From positions 8,358-72,357 of the forward strand of contig CAJTXS010000006.1 of assembly GCA_910583735.1 (NCBI GenBank): 64,000 bases of DNA, in the 5' to 3' direction. The notes beneath the pieces are model-generated. The model was not told the origin of the DNA. It saw only the letters and a program-made list of their open reading frames with translations, and made no database searches. Position 1 is the first letter of the stretch. Every line of letters begins with the position of its first letter. Origin of the DNA: an uncultured Christensenella sp. (GTDB lineage: Bacteria; Bacillota; Clostridia; Christensenellales; UBA3700). Positions 23,590 through 33,594 of the stretch are shown piece after piece. The translations under genes were made by a program, and so were the position numbers.

Positions 23590-25881
23590 ATGACGACGGA
23601 ACAGAACTTGAGTAAGGAATTGAATATACATCCCGTTATCGTGCGTCTGCTGGCGGATAGGGGGATTACGGGCGTTGACGAGGCGCGTTCATTCCTATTC
23701 CCGTCGACGGACAATCTGTGTCCGCTCTCCCGCTACAAGGGGCTTAGAGATGTTGTAGGGCGACTGAGACGGGCGATCGATAACAACGAGCGCATAGTGA
23801 TATACGGCGATTACGATTGCGACGGCATTTGCGCTACGGCGATGCTGTATATATTCCTTACCGATATGGGCGTGGATTGCGCCTATTATATTCCCGACAG
23901 ACACACGGAAGGATACGGCGTCAATATCGATGCCTTGGAGGCTATCGCGGAGCGCTATTATCCCGACCTAATCATCAGCGTAGACTGCGGCATCACCTCG
24001 GCGGAAGAGGTCGCTTACGCCATGGACGAGCTGGGCATAGATATGATAATCACGGACCATCACGAGCCGTCCGATACCTTGCCCGATTGCCCCGTATTCA
24101 ATCCCAAGCTCGAGGACGGCGCATATGCCGACCTGTGCGGCGCGGGCGTGGCGTTGCGACTGATAGAGGCGATGTCCGATATAGGGGTGTCCAAGCGATA
24201 TTACGACATTGCGGCGCTGGCTACGGTGGCGGACGTGGTGCCGCTTACGGGCGACAATCGCATAATAGTCTATTTTGGGCTTAAGATGCTCAATTTAAGG
24301 CGCAGACGCGGCATTAAGTTGCTTGCAGACAGCTGCGTCAAGGGCGATATCACGTCCTACGATATTGCCTTTAAGCTCGCGCCGCGGATTAATTCCACGG
24401 GCAGAATAGAGACTGCGGCGGAGACGGTGTCGCTCTTTTACGAGACGGATACGTTTATGCTCGAGTCGCTTGTGGATAAGATAAATAAGCTCAACGAAAT
24501 CAGGCGTACACTTACGGACGACTTGAGCGAGGCGTGCATAGAGCTATTGCGCCATATGGATATGGAAGAGCGCAAGATAATCGTACTGTACAATCCCTAT
24601 TGGGACGAGGGCGTGCTGGGCATTACCGCATCGAGGCTCACCGAGCTGTACAACCGTCCCGTACTGCTCATGACCGACTCGGGCGGAGTAGTCAAAGGCA
24701 GCGGAAGGAGCGTAAAGGGCGTGGATATCCACCGCTGTATCAAGGAGTGCTCCAACTATCTGATTAAGTACGGCGGACACAAGATGGCGTGCGGCTTTAC
24801 GATAGACAAGCAGCTTATCAATCAGTTCGACTTCGTTATCAACAGCTATTGCGCCAATAAGTATCCCGACTTTATTCCCCGTCCCAAGCAGGGAGAGGAC
24901 GCCATACCTTTCCCCATAGACGCGGATATCAAGTTTGCCCGTCAGCTGGAGATGCTCCAACCTTACGGAGAGGGCAATCCCAAGCCCGCATTCTATACCG
25001 AGCGCGGCAGATGTCTCTTTGCTGAGATAGGCGACAAAGGACATCTTAAAGAGAGGGACGGCGATAAGGAATGGCTGCATTTCAATGCGGCGGACAATTG
25101 CGATTGGTACAACGGCGGCAGTCGCAAGCGCTTCGATTTCCGCGCGGACTACAGGACTTACGGCTCGGACGAGTACGTATCGCTGTCGATAACTTCGGCG
25201 CTGCCCGTGGAAGCTCCCGCAGACGCGCTCATGCTGTCGCGTTATTATGCTTGCAGCGCGGGCGGCGAGATATCTTCTATATTCAATCCCGAGCGCATAG
25301 CTTCGGCGCAGCTTACTAAGCTGCTTGGCGGCAAGCGGACGGGCACATGCGCGATTGCTTTCGGCAACGCGGGGATAGAAAAAGCTAAGGCGATACTAAT
25401 GGGCGACTATAGCGTCGTGTACGGCAGACCGCATACTCCTTGCCCTTACAATACGCTTATATACGGACTAAGCCGCGATGCGGACTTGTCTGCATTCGAC
25501 AATATAGTGCTTGCGGAGGAGCCGCTGCTGGAGGGCGCAATCGATAACCTTGTCATAGATAAGGATTGTAAGGTCTATATTTTGAGCGACGGCGCGGCTG
25601 TAGCCGCGGCATGCGGCGTGCCCGACAAGGCGGAGATGGGCGAGATATATAAGGCTGTCAGGCGCGCTTTGAGCTATAAGCCGCTTAGGAGCGAGTACAG
25701 TATATATAAGGCGGCGGGCAAGATGGGCTCGTATGGGAGATTTTTACTCGCGTTGTTTGTTTTTGTAGACTTAGGGCTTGTCTCGACGGATACAAGCGGA
25801 TATAAGATAGAGAGCGGAGTCAAGCGCTCTTTGGATGAGAGCAAGCTGTATTGCAAGGCTAAGGAGGCATGTAATGGCTAA
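23590..25881 (+). CDS. recJ: Single-stranded-DNA-specific exonuclease RecJ
   Basis: 5'-3' single-strand DNA exonuclease used in recombination and mismatch repair. DHH-family core: DYDCDG at 74-79 and DHH at 156-158 bind the two metal ions; the DHHA1 part contains GVLGITASRLTELYNRPVLLM and GSGRSVKGVDIH. The 763-aa length fits Bacillota RecJ, which carries an extra C-terminal domain (from ~residue 560) absent from the proteobacterial enzyme. Its end overlaps the relA start by 8 nt. Confidence 0.95.
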   Translation: MTTEQNLSKELNIHPVIVRLLADRGITGVDEARSFLFPSTDNLCPLSRYKGLRDVVGRLRRAIDNNERIVIYGDYDCDGICATAMLYIFLTDMGVDCAYYIPDRHTEGYGVNIDALEAIAERYYPDLIISVDCGITSAEEVAYAMDELGIDMIITDHHEPSDTLPDCPVFNPKLEDGAYADLCGAGVALRLIEAMSDIGVSKRYYDIAALATVADVVPLTGDNRIIVYFGLKMLNLRRRRGIKLLADSCVKGDITSYDIAFKLAPRINSTGRIETAAETVSLFYETDTFMLESLVDKINKLNEIRRTLTDDLSEACIELLRHMDMEERKIIVLYNPYWDEGVLGITASRLTELYNRPVLLMTDSGGVVKGSGRSVKGVDIHRCIKECSNYLIKYGGHKMACGFTIDKQLINQFDFVINSYCANKYPDFIPRPKQGEDAIPFPIDADIKFARQLEMLQPYGEGNPKPAFYTERGRCLFAEIGDKGHLKERDGDKEWLHFNAADNCDWYNGGSRKRFDFRADYRTYGSDEYVSLSITSALPVEAPADALMLSRYYACSAGGEISSIFNPERIASAQLTKLLGGKRTGTCAIAFGNAGIEKAKAILMGDYSVVYGRPHTPCPYNTLIYGLSRDADLSAFDNIVLAEEPLLEGAIDNLVIDKDCKVYILSDGAAVAAACGVPDKAEMGEIYKAVRRALSYKPLRSEYSIYKAAGKMGSYGRFLLALFVFVDLGLVSTDTSGYKIESGVKRSLDESKLYCKAKEACNG

Positions 25882-28036
25882 CGAAACTTTTTCCCGGAAG
25901 GTAGAGCGGATATATTCCGTAGGCTCTTGCGCCAAGATACTTAAGGCGTATCAGTACGCCGAGGAGCGTCATCGCGACCAAAAGCGTCTGTCGGGAGAGC
26001 CGTACATCGTCCACCCCGTTGCCGTAGCGGAGATACTCATCGACCTCGGCATGGATAAGAACTGTATCGTCGCGGCTCTGTTGCACGACGTGATAGAGGA
26101 CACTCAGGCGTCCGAGCAGGAGATCAAGACGCAGTTCGGCAATACGGTGGTTTCGCTCGTCCAAGGCGTCACCAAGCTGAGCATGCTCAACTTCAAGTCC
26201 AAGGAAGAGGAACAGGCGGAGAATTACCGCCGTATGTTCCTTGCCATGTCCAACGACATCAGGGTAATAATTATTAAACTTGCGGACAGATTGCACAATA
26301 TGCGTACGCTGTCCTTTAAGGAGCCGGCTTCGCAGAGGCGCATCGCGCAGGAGACGCTTGATATTTACGCGCCTATAGCCGCTCGACTGGGTATATCGGG
26401 CGTAAAGGGCGAGCTCGAGGACCTTGCGCTTAAGTTCCTGCACCCCGACGACTATTTTATGATAGTGGATAAGGTTGCGGCGACCAAGGAAGAGCGCGTT
26501 CAGTTCGTGAATAAGATAATCGAGCGACTGGAGGCTAAGCTCGCAGAGTTGGGCGTGAGGGCGGAAATCAACGGCAGACCCAAGCATTATTACAGCATAT
26601 GGCGTAAGATGCAGCGCGGCAAGAGCTTTGAGGAGATTTACGATCTGCACGCTATACGTATAATTGTAGATACTATCAAGGACTGCTACGAAGTGCTCGG
26701 CACCATTCACACCATGTGGAAGCCTCTGCCGTATAGGTTTAAGGATTATATATCCGTGCCCAAAGCCAATCTATATCAATCGCTCCATACTACGGTATTG
26801 AGCAGCATAGGCGTGCCGTTCGAGATACAGATAAGGACGCACGAGATGCACAGGCTCGCCGAGTACGGTATCGCAGCGCACTGGAAGTATAAGCAGCAAG
26901 GCAGCGTAGTATCTTCTGCGGACGCCAACGATAAGAAGCTCGCTTGGATTCGCAACGTAATGGAGTTGCAGAGCGAGGTCGACGACTCGTCAGAGTTTCT
27001 CGACATGCTCAAGCTCGACCTGTATCAGGACCAAGTATATGTATTCACGCCCGCAGGCGACGTAGTAAATCTGCCCAGCGGCTCCACGGGTGTTGACTTT
27101 GCTTACAATGTCCACTCGCAGGTGGGCAATAAGTGCGTGGGCATCAAGATTAATTCGCGTATGGTGCATCTCGACACTAAGCTGGAGAACGGCGACGTGG
27201 TAGAGGTAATCACGTCCAATACGTCTAAAGGACCGTCGCGCGACTGGCTGAATTTCGTAGTTACCCCGTCGGCTAAGTCCAAGATAAGAGCCTTCTTTAA
27301 GAAGGAGATGAAAGAGGACAATATCCGCCGCGGCAAGGATATGCTGGAGAAGGAGTCCAAGAGACGCGGATACAATCTCAACGAGCTATTGTCGTGCGAG
27401 GAATGGAAGAATTATATTCAGAAGAAATATAATACGGTCGCAGTCGACGAAATTTTCGCCATGGTGGGCTACGGCGGGCTCACTACCAATCAGGTAGTGC
27501 TCAAGATGATAGATTGCTTAAAGAAGACCATCGAGTGCAAGAGCGTGCTCGAAATCAAGCCTTCGCAGGCTGCTACGGCATCCAAAAAGGCGGACAGCGG
27601 CGTGCTCGTCAAGGGTTACGACGGATTCTTGATAAGGTTCTCTCATTGCTGCAATCCTTTGCCTGGCGATAAAATCGTGGGATATATCTCCCGCGGCAGG
27701 GGCGTGTCCGTACACAGGGCGGACTGTCCTAACCTTGCCGATTACGAGCCCGAGAGGCTTATAGAGGCGAGCTGGCCGAGTACTGTGGGCGATAAGTTCA
27801 GCGCGACAATCAATATTACGGGCGATGACAGGAGCGGGCTCTTCAGCGATATCGCAACTACGCTCAATAATATGAAGGTATATATGACAGGTATCAATGC
27901 CAAGAGCAATAAGGAGACCAATACCTCGCTGGTGAGCGTTACGCTCGAGGTAGACAGCCTCGAGTCTTTGGACGGAATCATCAATAAACTTCGTTCCGTA
28001 AGAGGCGTCTACGAGGTGGCGCGTAAGAGTAACTGA
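25874..28036 (+). CDS. relA: Bifunctional (p)ppGpp synthetase/hydrolase (Rel)
   Basis: RelA/SpoT homologue that makes and degrades the alarmone (p)ppGpp. Domains in order: HD hydrolase (HPVAVAEILIDL, H71-D72 in LLHDVIEDT), synthetase (RPKHYYSIWRKMQ, HTTVLSSIGVPFEIQIRT), TGS (YVFTPAGDVVNLPSGSTGVDFAY), a helical/zinc-finger-like part with SHCCNPLPGD, and a C-terminal ACT domain. Both active sites look intact, so it is a bifunctional Rel. The start is ATG at 25874 (720 aa) after AAGGAGG at 25861-25867; it overlaps recJ. The apt gene often found between recJ and rel is missing here. Confidence 0.97.
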   Translation: MANETFSRKVERIYSVGSCAKILKAYQYAEERHRDQKRLSGEPYIVHPVAVAEILIDLGMDKNCIVAALLHDVIEDTQASEQEIKTQFGNTVVSLVQGVTKLSMLNFKSKEEEQAENYRRMFLAMSNDIRVIIIKLADRLHNMRTLSFKEPASQRRIAQETLDIYAPIAARLGISGVKGELEDLALKFLHPDDYFMIVDKVAATKEERVQFVNKIIERLEAKLAELGVRAEINGRPKHYYSIWRKMQRGKSFEEIYDLHAIRIIVDTIKDCYEVLGTIHTMWKPLPYRFKDYISVPKANLYQSLHTTVLSSIGVPFEIQIRTHEMHRLAEYGIAAHWKYKQQGSVVSSADANDKKLAWIRNVMELQSEVDDSSEFLDMLKLDLYQDQVYVFTPAGDVVNLPSGSTGVDFAYNVHSQVGNKCVGIKINSRMVHLDTKLENGDVVEVITSNTSKGPSRDWLNFVVTPSAKSKIRAFFKKEMKEDNIRRGKDMLEKESKRRGYNLNELLSCEEWKNYIQKKYNTVAVDEIFAMVGYGGLTTNQVVLKMIDCLKKTIECKSVLEIKPSQAATASKKADSGVLVKGYDGFLIRFSHCCNPLPGDKIVGYISRGRGVSVHRADCPNLADYEPERLIEASWPSTVGDKFSATINITGDDRSGLFSDIATTLNNMKVYMTGINAKSNKETNTSLVSVTLEVDSLESLDGIINKLRSVRGVYEVARKSN

Positions 28037-28037
28037 T

Positions 28038-28475
28038 ATGAGGGCTATAGTTCAAAGGATCAATCATGCCTTACTCACCGTGGACGGCAGAGAGATAAGC
28101 AGGTGCGGGATGGGATATCTCGTGCTCGTGGGATTTACCGAGGGCGACGATAGGGCTAAGGTGGAATATATATGTAACCGCATAGTCAAGATGCGCATAT
28201 TCAGAGACGCCGACGGCAAGCTAAACGACAGCTTGGAAGATATAGGCGGCGAAGTGATGTGCGTCTCCAACTTCACGCTGTACGCCAATCCCGCGACGGG
28301 CAGACGCCCCGACTTCTCCAAGGCGCTGAGGCACGACGATGCCAAGCCCCTTTACGACTATGCGCTCCAAGTGTTTACGCGCCTGCTCGGCAAGACGGCT
28401 TGCGGTGTATTCGGAGAGCATATGCACATAGATATGTCCGCGGACGGTCCCGTTACGGTATTGTTCGAGAAGTAG
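28038..28475 (+). CDS. dtd: D-aminoacyl-tRNA deacylase
   Basis: DTD hydrolyses D-aminoacyl-tRNAs and glycyl-tRNA(Ala), protecting translation. The 145-aa protein has the family start MRAIVQRI and the Gly-cisPro motif at G138-P139 (ADGPVTVLFE). The second active-site motif, normally SQFTLY, reads SNFTLY here (S77 to Y82), so Q78 is replaced by N. The rest of that block (ATGRRPDFSKA) is conserved. It follows relA by 1 nt, an association common in Bacillota. Confidence 0.94.
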   Translation: MRAIVQRINHALLTVDGREISRCGMGYLVLVGFTEGDDRAKVEYICNRIVKMRIFRDADGKLNDSLEDIGGEVMCVSNFTLYANPATGRRPDFSKALRHDDAKPLYDYALQVFTRLLGKTACGVFGEHMHIDMSADGPVTVLFEK

Positions 28476-28682
28476 CGCTGTTATAATTTCTGCGGCGTAC
28501 GCAATGCAGGGATAGATACGCAACATCGGTTGACGGATAATACAGATTGTATCGGCATTGCATGACGGCAGTCTTGACGGCTGCGCTTGAGTGTTACGGC
28601 CGCGGTCGCAATAGTTGCGGCTAAGGAGAGAGCAGCGAAGCGCCGTATAGCTCTTGATAATTAATTAATAGGTATATCGATT
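28476..28682. other. Intergenic region, no clear feature
   Basis: 207 bases between dtd and the MBL hydrolase. I find no terminator and no convincing promoter, only short GC-rich pairings. Confidence 0.4.
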
Positions 28683-29306
28683 ATGATACAGACATTGACT
28701 ATCGAGGTTGGTCCTTTGCAAGCCAACTGCCATATAGTGAGGGATACATCTCGCTCCGATTGCGTCGTAATAGATGCGGGAGGGGATAGCGACAAGATAT
28801 TTAGCGCTATGGACAATTTGGGTATAGAGTGCGCGGCTGTGTTGCTTACGCACGGACATTTTGACCATATGGGCGCAGCTTATGCGCTTAAAGAAAGAGG
28901 CGCAAAGGTGTATATACACAGAGACGATGAGTATATGCTGTCCGCTGCTTCTCCGTGCGGATTTAATATCGGCGGCTTCAACAAGGTGAGCGCGGATGTC
29001 TTGCTTAGCGGCGGAGAGGAGCTTGATTTAGCGGGCTTAAAGATAAAGGTATATCACACTCCGGGGCACAGCAAGGGCAGTGTAACATATTGTATAGAAG
29101 GCGGCTTGTATTGCGGCGATTTGCTCTTTAAGGAGTCGTTCGGCAGATATGACTTCGAGGGAGGGGACTTCGAGCAGTTAAAGAACTCTGTCGATGCTAT
29201 GCTGTCGCTTAATGGCAATTATATCATATATTCGGGTCACGGACCTTCTACGTCGTCCGATTACGAGCGGGCGCGCAATCCTATGTATTTATATGGCAGA
29301 ATTTAG
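28683..29306 (+). CDS. MBL-fold metallohydrolase (glyoxalase II-like)
   Basis: A 207-aa metallo-beta-lactamase-fold hydrolase. The metal-binding motif THGHFDHMG gives H57, H59, D61 and H62; a further ligand lies in HTPGHSKGS, another in YCGDLLF and the last in YSGHGPST. This short glyoxalase-II-like type commonly lies after dtd and before hemZ in Clostridia. The substrate is not known, and hydroxyacylglutathione is doubtful in an anaerobe. It has no strong ribosome-binding site. Its end overlaps the hemZ start by 14 nt. Confidence 0.9.
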   Translation: MIQTLTIEVGPLQANCHIVRDTSRSDCVVIDAGGDSDKIFSAMDNLGIECAAVLLTHGHFDHMGAAYALKERGAKVYIHRDDEYMLSAASPCGFNIGGFNKVSADVLLSGGEELDLAGLKIKVYHTPGHSKGSVTYCIEGGLYCGDLLFKESFGRYDFEGGDFEQLKNSVDAMLSLNGNYIIYSGHGPSTSSDYERARNPMYLYGRI

Positions 29307-30750
29307 ATTAATAAGCAATAGAGAAGAATTTATACCCGACTATAACGAACTTGTACGGGCGTTTGCGCCGCATGCGACTTTGGGAGACGGCGGATATACC
29401 GTAGATATTAATGTGCAGCTCGCAGACGCTAATTCAGCAGAAATTCGGCTTAAGTGTTATCGATTAAATGGAATTTCGGAATATTGTTATGAAAACAATA
29501 TTAATTTAGAGCAGTTCGGCGGTTATCCCGACCCCAAGAGCCGTATTAAGCGCGAGTGTAAGGTTGCTCTATATAAGTGTCTCGCCGCAGTGACCGGCGT
29601 TAGCCTGCCCTACGGCTCGCTTACGGGAATAAGACCCACTAAGCTATACCATGACCTATTGCATGCGGGCATAGACGCGGACGCCTATCTTAAGGACTAC
29701 TTACTCGTATCGCCGTCTAAGACAGACTTGATAGCGGGCATAGCGGAGCGTCAGCGCGGCATATACGATACTTCGGGCATGGCGGCGGATCTATTTATCA
29801 ACATACCCTTTTGTGTGACGAGATGCTCGTATTGCTCGTTCATCTGCGCGGAGATAGGCAAGGTGAGGAAGTTTATACCTCGATATATCGAGCTGCTCGT
29901 CGGCGAGATAGAGCGCGCCCGCGCACTTGCGTCCGATTTGGGATACAGGCTGCGCTCGGCGTATGTGGGCGGCGGTACGCCGACTTCGCTATGCGATAGC
30001 GACTTTGCCGCAGTGCTTAACGCGATAGGCGGTGGCTTTCCCGAGTTTACGGTAGAGGCGGGCAGACCGGATACTATCAGCGAGAGCAAGCTCAAGATTA
30101 TGGATGATATGGGTGTGACGCGTATATCCATCAATCCCCAGTCTTTCAACGATAAGACGCTCGAGACTATAGGCAGAAGTCACAGCGTGTCCGACGTATA
30201 TAAGGCTTACGAGGCTGCGTCGCGCTACGGCTTCGACATCAATACAGACCTCATAGCGATGCTTCCCGGCGAGTCTTTGGACGACTTTAAGCGCAGCGTT
30301 GACTGCGCGGCGGCGCTGCGTCCCGCCAATATCACGGTTCATACGCTTGCGCTTAAGAAGGGCTCCGCGCTGAAAGAGAGCGGCTACGACAATAGAGGCG
30401 ACGCGTTGCCTTCCGCCATGATAGATTACTCCTATTCCGCTTTGACCGATAAGGGCTACGGCGCTTACTATATGTATAGGCAGAAATATATGAGCGGCAA
30501 TCTCGAGAATACGGGTTATTGCCTTGAGGGCAAGCAATGCGTATACAATATCGATATAATGGAGGAGTGCGCCACAATATTCGCCTGCGGAGCGGGCGCA
30601 ATATCCAAGGCGGTCATACCCGCCGAGTCCCGCATAGAGCGCCTTGCCAATCCCAAGGGGCTGGACGTATATCTGCAAAGGGGCGAGAGTATAGCCGATA
30701 AAAAGGACGTATTTTTTACCGAGCTGCTGGGAAAAAGGGGCGATTTATAG
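29293..30750 (+). CDS. hemZ: HemZ-type coproporphyrinogen dehydrogenase, radical SAM
   Basis: Radical-SAM protein of the HemN/HemZ group. Cluster cysteines C174, C178 and C181 lie in PFCVTRCSYCSF; YVGGGTPTSL and INPQSFNDKTLETIGRSH are typical of the family, and the C-terminal HemN-like part has YMYRQKYMSGNLENTGYC. HemZ members are annotated as oxygen-independent coproporphyrinogen dehydrogenases, but many Clostridia that carry it lack the rest of heme synthesis, so the true substrate is open. The start is ATG 29293 (485 aa); an upstream in-frame ATG at 29194 would overlap the MBL gene by 113 nt. Confidence 0.9.
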   Translation: MAEFRLISNREEFIPDYNELVRAFAPHATLGDGGYTVDINVQLADANSAEIRLKCYRLNGISEYCYENNINLEQFGGYPDPKSRIKRECKVALYKCLAAVTGVSLPYGSLTGIRPTKLYHDLLHAGIDADAYLKDYLLVSPSKTDLIAGIAERQRGIYDTSGMAADLFINIPFCVTRCSYCSFICAEIGKVRKFIPRYIELLVGEIERARALASDLGYRLRSAYVGGGTPTSLCDSDFAAVLNAIGGGFPEFTVEAGRPDTISESKLKIMDDMGVTRISINPQSFNDKTLETIGRSHSVSDVYKAYEAASRYGFDINTDLIAMLPGESLDDFKRSVDCAAALRPANITVHTLALKKGSALKESGYDNRGDALPSAMIDYSYSALTDKGYGAYYMYRQKYMSGNLENTGYCLEGKQCVYNIDIMEECATIFACGAGAISKAVIPAESRIERLANPKGLDVYLQRGESIADKKDVFFTELLGKRGDL

Positions 30751-30799
30751 CAATTTTGAATTGAATTTCAGGAAAAAACCGTTAATTTTTACGCCGATA

Positions 30800-30828
30800 T
30801 TGACAACTTAGAGACGTTATATTATAAT
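30800..30828 (+). promoter_or_regulatory. Consensus sigma-A promoter
   Basis: Perfect TTGACA (30800-30805), 17-nt spacer, perfect TATAAT (30823-30828), about 55 nt before the InlB-repeat gene. The strength suggests an abundant product. Confidence 0.9.
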
Positions 30829-30884
30829 AATTATATGTAATTGTACCTGCATACGCTCATGTATGCCGGTCAGGAGAGGGAATT

Positions 30885-33416
30885 ATGAGAGAGGAAAGGC
30901 GCAGACTGCTCCCGCTTGTCGCGATAGCGGCGATAGTGTTGCTTGCGGTATTGTCTTTGGTATTCGGCTCGCTGTGTTACGGCGGCTTTTCCGGAAGTTA
31001 TACCGCGCCTATTGTATCTGTTGCGGACACGGAGGTCACTCCGTCGTTCGGCTGTACGTCTATATCGTACTCGGGCGACTATGCAAGTGCTCCCGCCGTC
31101 AATTATACCAAGGTCGTATTTGACGGTAAGGACGTAGTCAATGTCCCTGCGGGTCTGGATATCAAACTCGACGAGGGCGGATATGTCGTATACTCGGTAT
31201 ATGACGAGTCGGGCAGCTTGCTCGGCACTATTACCACTTCGGACAATAAGGAACTGGTCGTATCTTCCAAGTCTATACTCGACTGCACGGGCGCTTTGAC
31301 ATTACATGTGCAGTTTGAATATCTTACATACAGCGTATCGTATGTGCTCAACGCGCCTACAGGCGTCAATGTCATCAATCCCAATCCTACAGCATTCACT
31401 TTCGAGAGCGCTCCTACGCTCAACGCTCCTCAGTGCGCGGGCTATGAATTCCTCGGTTGGTTCAGAATGAATGAATCCAAGGAAGAGCAGGTCTCTGCGT
31501 TCAGCGCGTCTATATTCGACGCGGACCGCAACCTCGAACTGCACGCTAAGTGGAGGGCGATGCAGTTCAGTCTGCAACTGTATAAAGAGGATAAGGTTAC
31601 GCTTATCGGTCAGTACTCGATAGAGGTGGGCGCGCCCCTTGCTTCGGAGCTGCCTTCGTCGCCAGAAGTCGGTGAGGGAAGGAGATTTATAGGCTGGTAC
31701 ACCTTCAGCGACGTTAAGCTCGCAGACAATGCGGTGATGTCCGCGTCCGATCTCAAGCTGTACGCTCGTACGGAGGAGATAGCGCCTACGGCAACTGTAT
31801 CGTTCTCTTTCGAGTACGAGGACGGCGATACCAGCGTAGCGCATAAGAACCCCGTCGATATCGATGTAGACCTAAAAGGCGGCTTTGCCTTTACGGTAGG
31901 ACAGCTCGTCGGCAAGATATCCGCATCGGTGGAGGGACATGACTATACCGTCAAGTCGGCAGGAGGCGAGGAACTTAATCTCGAGGATACCGTGACGCTT
32001 ACGGACGGCGCATTAACGGAATTTACGGTGTCCTACACCCGTCGCAGTTATACCGTGACGGTCAATTATCTTTATGTATATGACAGGAGCACGGCGGCAT
32101 CTGCCAAGCAGACGGTGCTCAAGTACGGCGACAGCGCGGATATTGTCAGTCCCGCTATAGAGGCTTTTGCGCCCAATAAACTCGCCGTATCGGTTACGAA
32201 AATCAAGTCTAATCAAGTCTTTACCGTGACATATGTCACTACGGAAAACTCCAAGAAGGTGGAATTGCCCGACGGCTCTGTCGTGATAGTGACCAACGAC
32301 GACGGCGGACTGGTCGGAGCGGAGCTTACCGTTACGTCTGCCGACAAGGGCGGTCTTAAGGAGATGTCGAGCAAGCTCAAGTCGCAGGGCATGCTTGCCG
32401 AGGCGGGGGCGCAATACAGCGTGTCCTTGAGCAAAGGCAAGTTCGGATACAGAGGCACTTACACCGTCAAGGTGCGCTTGCTCTCAGGCGCGGCAGATAT
32501 GATTAACCCCACGCTCTTTAAGGACAAAGAGGGCGCGTTGGTGCAGTATGACGCGGACTTCGGCGACTCGTCTATCGCATTTAAGGTGTCTGCCGACGAT
32601 ATGAAAGCGGGCGGAATAAGCGTACTGCTGTCGGGTATCAAGCCCACGTCAATAGGCGTATTTATCGGTATAGGCGTTGCGGCGTTGGTGGTAGTGCTGC
32701 TCATAATACTGCTGATATTGTGGCTGGTGCTGTGGACTAAGAAGAAAGTCAAGTTTGAAGTAGGCGGCGGAGAAGCCATCGATACGGTGGTGGTCAAGCG
32801 CGGAGAGATTATCACCGTACCCACGCCTTGCAAAGAGGGCGCGGAGTTCGTCGGTTGGTTCAAGGATAAGGCGTTTAAGAAGCCTGTGGAATTCTTGAGC
32901 GAGAGCGCCGTGCGCACCGAGATAGACGATACGCCTTATGTGGGCGACAAGGCAGCCGACGGCGCCGAACAGGTTAAAGATGAGAGCGCCGACGGCAATA
33001 TCTCTTACGAGAGCGCGCCTAAGCAAGAGCATGACGAAGCGCTCGCTACCGATGTCGCAGCCGATGATAAAGCGGCTGTCGGGGATAAGGACGGCGCGGC
33101 GGAAACAGAACAGAGCGCAACGGCGGCCGACGAGCTCATAGCTTCCGATATCAGACGTCTCAAGGTGCGCGGCAACATCACCCTCTACGCCAAGTGGCAA
33201 GGCGACGAAGTCGAAGAACCCACAGCGGATGAAGTTAAGCCCGAAGAGACTAAGTCCGAGCCGCAAGAGCAGGGTGACGGCGCATCGGATAAAGTCGAGG
33301 GTGAGACGGCGGATACCGCCGCGGCGAGCGAGGCGGACGCCTTGCACAAGGGCGATAATGCCGAGCAGGCAGATGATGTCGCAGCCGAAGAGGACGGTAA
33401 AAGCGGTAACGCATAA
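30885..33416 (+). CDS. Membrane-anchored InlB-repeat protein with acidic tail
   Basis: An 843-aa protein of unknown function. An N-terminal hydrophobic segment (LLPLVAIAAIVLLAVLSLVFG) acts as signal or anchor. The outer part carries InlB B-repeats (YEFLGWFRMNES...LELHAKWRA; RRFIGWYTFSDV...LKLYARTEE) and a MucBP-like stretch. A second membrane helix spans ~588-615 (GVFIGIGVAALVVVLLIILL). After it comes another InlB-like half-repeat (KVKFEVGGGEAIDTVVVKRG, EFVGWFKDKAFKKP), a ~75-residue acidic insert, its closing strand (GNITLYAKWQG), and a long E/D/A-rich tail to residue 843. If the N-terminus is cleaved, this last part is cytosolic. A consensus promoter drives it. Confidence 0.8.
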   Translation: MREERRRLLPLVAIAAIVLLAVLSLVFGSLCYGGFSGSYTAPIVSVADTEVTPSFGCTSISYSGDYASAPAVNYTKVVFDGKDVVNVPAGLDIKLDEGGYVVYSVYDESGSLLGTITTSDNKELVVSSKSILDCTGALTLHVQFEYLTYSVSYVLNAPTGVNVINPNPTAFTFESAPTLNAPQCAGYEFLGWFRMNESKEEQVSAFSASIFDADRNLELHAKWRAMQFSLQLYKEDKVTLIGQYSIEVGAPLASELPSSPEVGEGRRFIGWYTFSDVKLADNAVMSASDLKLYARTEEIAPTATVSFSFEYEDGDTSVAHKNPVDIDVDLKGGFAFTVGQLVGKISASVEGHDYTVKSAGGEELNLEDTVTLTDGALTEFTVSYTRRSYTVTVNYLYVYDRSTAASAKQTVLKYGDSADIVSPAIEAFAPNKLAVSVTKIKSNQVFTVTYVTTENSKKVELPDGSVVIVTNDDGGLVGAELTVTSADKGGLKEMSSKLKSQGMLAEAGAQYSVSLSKGKFGYRGTYTVKVRLLSGAADMINPTLFKDKEGALVQYDADFGDSSIAFKVSADDMKAGGISVLLSGIKPTSIGVFIGIGVAALVVVLLIILLILWLVLWTKKKVKFEVGGGEAIDTVVVKRGEIITVPTPCKEGAEFVGWFKDKAFKKPVEFLSESAVRTEIDDTPYVGDKAADGAEQVKDESADGNISYESAPKQEHDEALATDVAADDKAAVGDKDGAAETEQSATAADELIASDIRRLKVRGNITLYAKWQGDEVEEPTADEVKPEETKSEPQEQGDGASDKVEGETADTAAASEADALHKGDNAEQADDVAAEEDGKSGNA

Positions 33417-33437
33417 GTCGCTTCTTTAACATAATAA

Positions 33438-33487
33438 CAATCAATCGCCGACTTGCCTGATTGATAGGCGGTCGGCGATTTGATTGT
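33438..33487 (+). terminator. Long hairpin after the InlB-repeat gene
   Basis: AACAATCAATCGCCGAC pairs with GTCGGCGATTTGATTGTT with one bulged base. The T tract is poor, so termination is probable but not certain. Confidence 0.6.
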
Positions 33488-33594
33488 TGCTGTATTGCGG
33501 CGGGAAAGCGGCGCGGGCGGTTGTTAGGGATAATACGCCGCGGCGCGTATAAATCCATATATATAGTTTATTATATTTATTATATAAAAATCGG

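Noticed and set aside
29194..29292. Long form of hemZ from ATG 29194
   Set aside because: It would overlap the MBL gene by 113 nt and add a non-conserved sequence; MAEFRLI at 29293 is a better start.
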